Assembly: GCA_003696125.1 (NCBI GenBank)
Contig: RFHZ01000260.1
Location: 1-6,701, forward strand
Direction of reading: 5' to 3'
Origin: Nitrospinota bacterium
Lineage (GTDB): Bacteria; Tectomicrobia; Entotheonellia; J063
DNA length: 6,701 nt
How positions within the stretch are numbered: the first letter of the stretch is position 1; the number at the start of each line of letters is the position of its first letter. The position numbers and the translations under genes were made by a program. Below are positions 6,043-6,701 of this stretch, one piece after another. The notes beneath the pieces are model-generated. The model was not told the origin of the DNA. It did not search any database and saw nothing but the letters and a program-made list of their open reading frames with translations.

Positions 6043-6339
6043 TCAGGGACGGGGTTGAGAGCGGGTCTGGGCTTGCTGTTGCTGCACCAGGGCGATCCGT
6101 TCGGCCAAGAAGGCTTCTACTTCCTCCAGGTTCCTCTTCTCCACCTGTTCCAGGGCCCATTGCAGTTCTGCCGGAGATATGGCGTTCCGCTTCAGGAGAA
6201 AGGCCATCTCTTCTTTGATCGCTGCCAAACGCGGGTCCAGCGTAAAGAAACCACTCCAGATGGCCCAAAGGAGCAGAGAAAGACACAGGCCATACCACAG
6301 GAGACGTCGCAACGTTGTCTTGCGCTGTTTTCCCTGCAC
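6043..6339 (-). CDS. Small single-pass membrane protein with charged helical tail, unknown function
   Basis: I do not recognise this 98-residue protein. It has a basic N-terminus (KQRKTTLRR, 4-12), one hydrophobic segment (about 13-32) and then a charged, helix-favouring stretch (about 37-90, rich in E, K, L, A and ending in QQQQ) that may form a coiled coil; the last residues are polar. This predicts an N-in membrane anchor with an outward-facing helical domain. The start is a GTG at 6339 with an AAGGGGGGAAG ribosome site just before it. The stop codon of the DUF4340 gene is only 9 nt upstream, so the two genes are almost certainly co-transcribed and probably translationally coupled. It converges on the lyase gene with 47 bp between stops and no clear terminator. 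Confidence 0.7.
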   Translation of the reverse strand: MQGKQRKTTLRRLLWYGLCLSLLLWAIWSGFFTLDPRLAAIKEEMAFLLKRNAISPAELQWALEQVEKRNLEEVEAFLAERIALVQQQQAQTRSQPRP

Positions 6340-6348
6340 CTTCCCCCC

Positions 6349-6701
6349 TTAGCCGGCCCACCTGGATACGGCATCATGAGCATGGTAGCGTCGATATGGC
6401 CACACCCTCCCCTCCCGCGTAGGAGACGTCTCCTCCTCCTTCTTCTGTTTGGCCTGGAGCACATCCACCCCTTTCCCTAAGCGATAGCGAAAGCCGAGAG
6501 CCACCAGGAAGACACGGGGGGCCTCTTTGGTCTTGGCATAAAAGGCCATACCGGTAGGGGTCTTGTCTCCAAAAAGCAACGAAAAGGTGCGTCCATCCAC
6601 CAAGCCGACCTCCACCTCAAGCTGGGGATGTTCCAGGCCAAAAGAGTCCAGGTCTGGCGGATTCTCCGCCACCACGCGTCGTACCTTGACCTCTCCCAGC
6701 G
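6349..6701 (-). CDS. DUF4340-domain protein, C-terminal part (5' end outside window)
   Basis: The frame is open from the right edge to the TAA at 6349, giving 116 residues. The part D-x-F-G-L-E-H-P-Q-L-E-V-E-V, then a DGRT turn, LLFGDKTPTG, a FYAK segment and VFLV, matches the repeat unit of DUF4340 proteins (fGLdkP...v.l.dg....l.lGdkTp.g..yYa....v.lv). Family members are envelope-associated and are often encoded beside GldG-like and ABC-2 permease genes, so such genes may lie to the right; this is inference. After VFLV the chain ends in a charged tail of about 55 residues (K-Q-K-K-E-E-E region, then a basic/aromatic end) that looks less like the family and may be lineage-specific. The GTG at 6675 is internal, because coding-like sequence continues upstream to the edge. 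The small membrane protein follows after 9 nt. Confidence 0.75.
   Translation of the reverse strand, partial: LGEVKVRRVVAENPPDLDSFGLEHPQLEVEVGLVDGRTFSLLFGDKTPTGMAFYAKTKEAPRVFLVALGFRYRLGKGVDVLQAKQKKEEETSPTREGRVWPYRRYHAHDAVSRWAG

Noticed and set aside
6004-6480. 158-codon plus-strand frame opposite the small membrane protein and DUF4340 end
   Set aside because: Its composition is low-complexity and it runs antisense to two coupled minus-strand genes, one with a recognisable domain.

Overview
The window shows ordinary bacterial chromosomal DNA of moderately high GC content, with compact genes, Shine-Dalgarno-type starts and short intergenic spacers. The gene set (Tat-exported sugar-binding protein, MFS carrier, Nudix hydrolase, crotonase, MalY/PatB lyase, DUF4340 protein) and the low-complexity intergenic repeats would suit a Chloroflexota-like or other environmental, possibly thermophilic lineage. 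There is no rRNA or other phylogenetic marker here, so this assignment is a weak inference. I see no phage, IS element, CRISPR, tRNA or rRNA.

Layout, left to right. (1) Minus strand 1-938: N-terminal three quarters of a Tat-exported ABC-transporter sugar-binding protein, running off the left edge; its permease genes would be expected beyond it. (2) 939-1184: its upstream region, which holds a tandem array of the heptamer ACTCGTT/ACTCATC and a small GC hairpin. (3) Minus strand 1185-2990: a Nudix hydrolase gene followed after 45 bp by a 12-TM MFS carrier gene, probably one operon read from a near-consensus sigma-70 promoter at 3081-3109. (4) Plus strand 3220-3621: an unrecognised 133-residue acidic protein with two probable zinc ribbons, preceded by a perfect 10-bp hairpin. 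(5) 3622-3854: an intergenic region with a long imperfect inverted repeat (perfect 12-bp outer arms) followed by a short T-run. (6) Plus strand 3855-5995: an enoyl-CoA hydratase/isomerase-family gene and, 155 bp later, a MalY/PatB-type PLP-dependent C-S lyase or aminotransferase gene. (7) Minus strand 6043-6701: the C-terminal end of a DUF4340 protein and, 9 bp after its stop, a small single-TM protein with a charged helical tail; these converge on the lyase gene.

The genes do not form one evident pathway. The left part is solute uptake; the centre is a small housekeeping and transport cluster; crotonase plus C-S lyase suggests acyl-CoA and amino-acid/sulfur catabolism, but co-transcription of those two is not shown. 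The least explained items are the double zinc-ribbon gene with its hairpin, the two intergenic repeat structures, and the small coiled-coil membrane protein paired with DUF4340. I found no convincing new multi-gene system.
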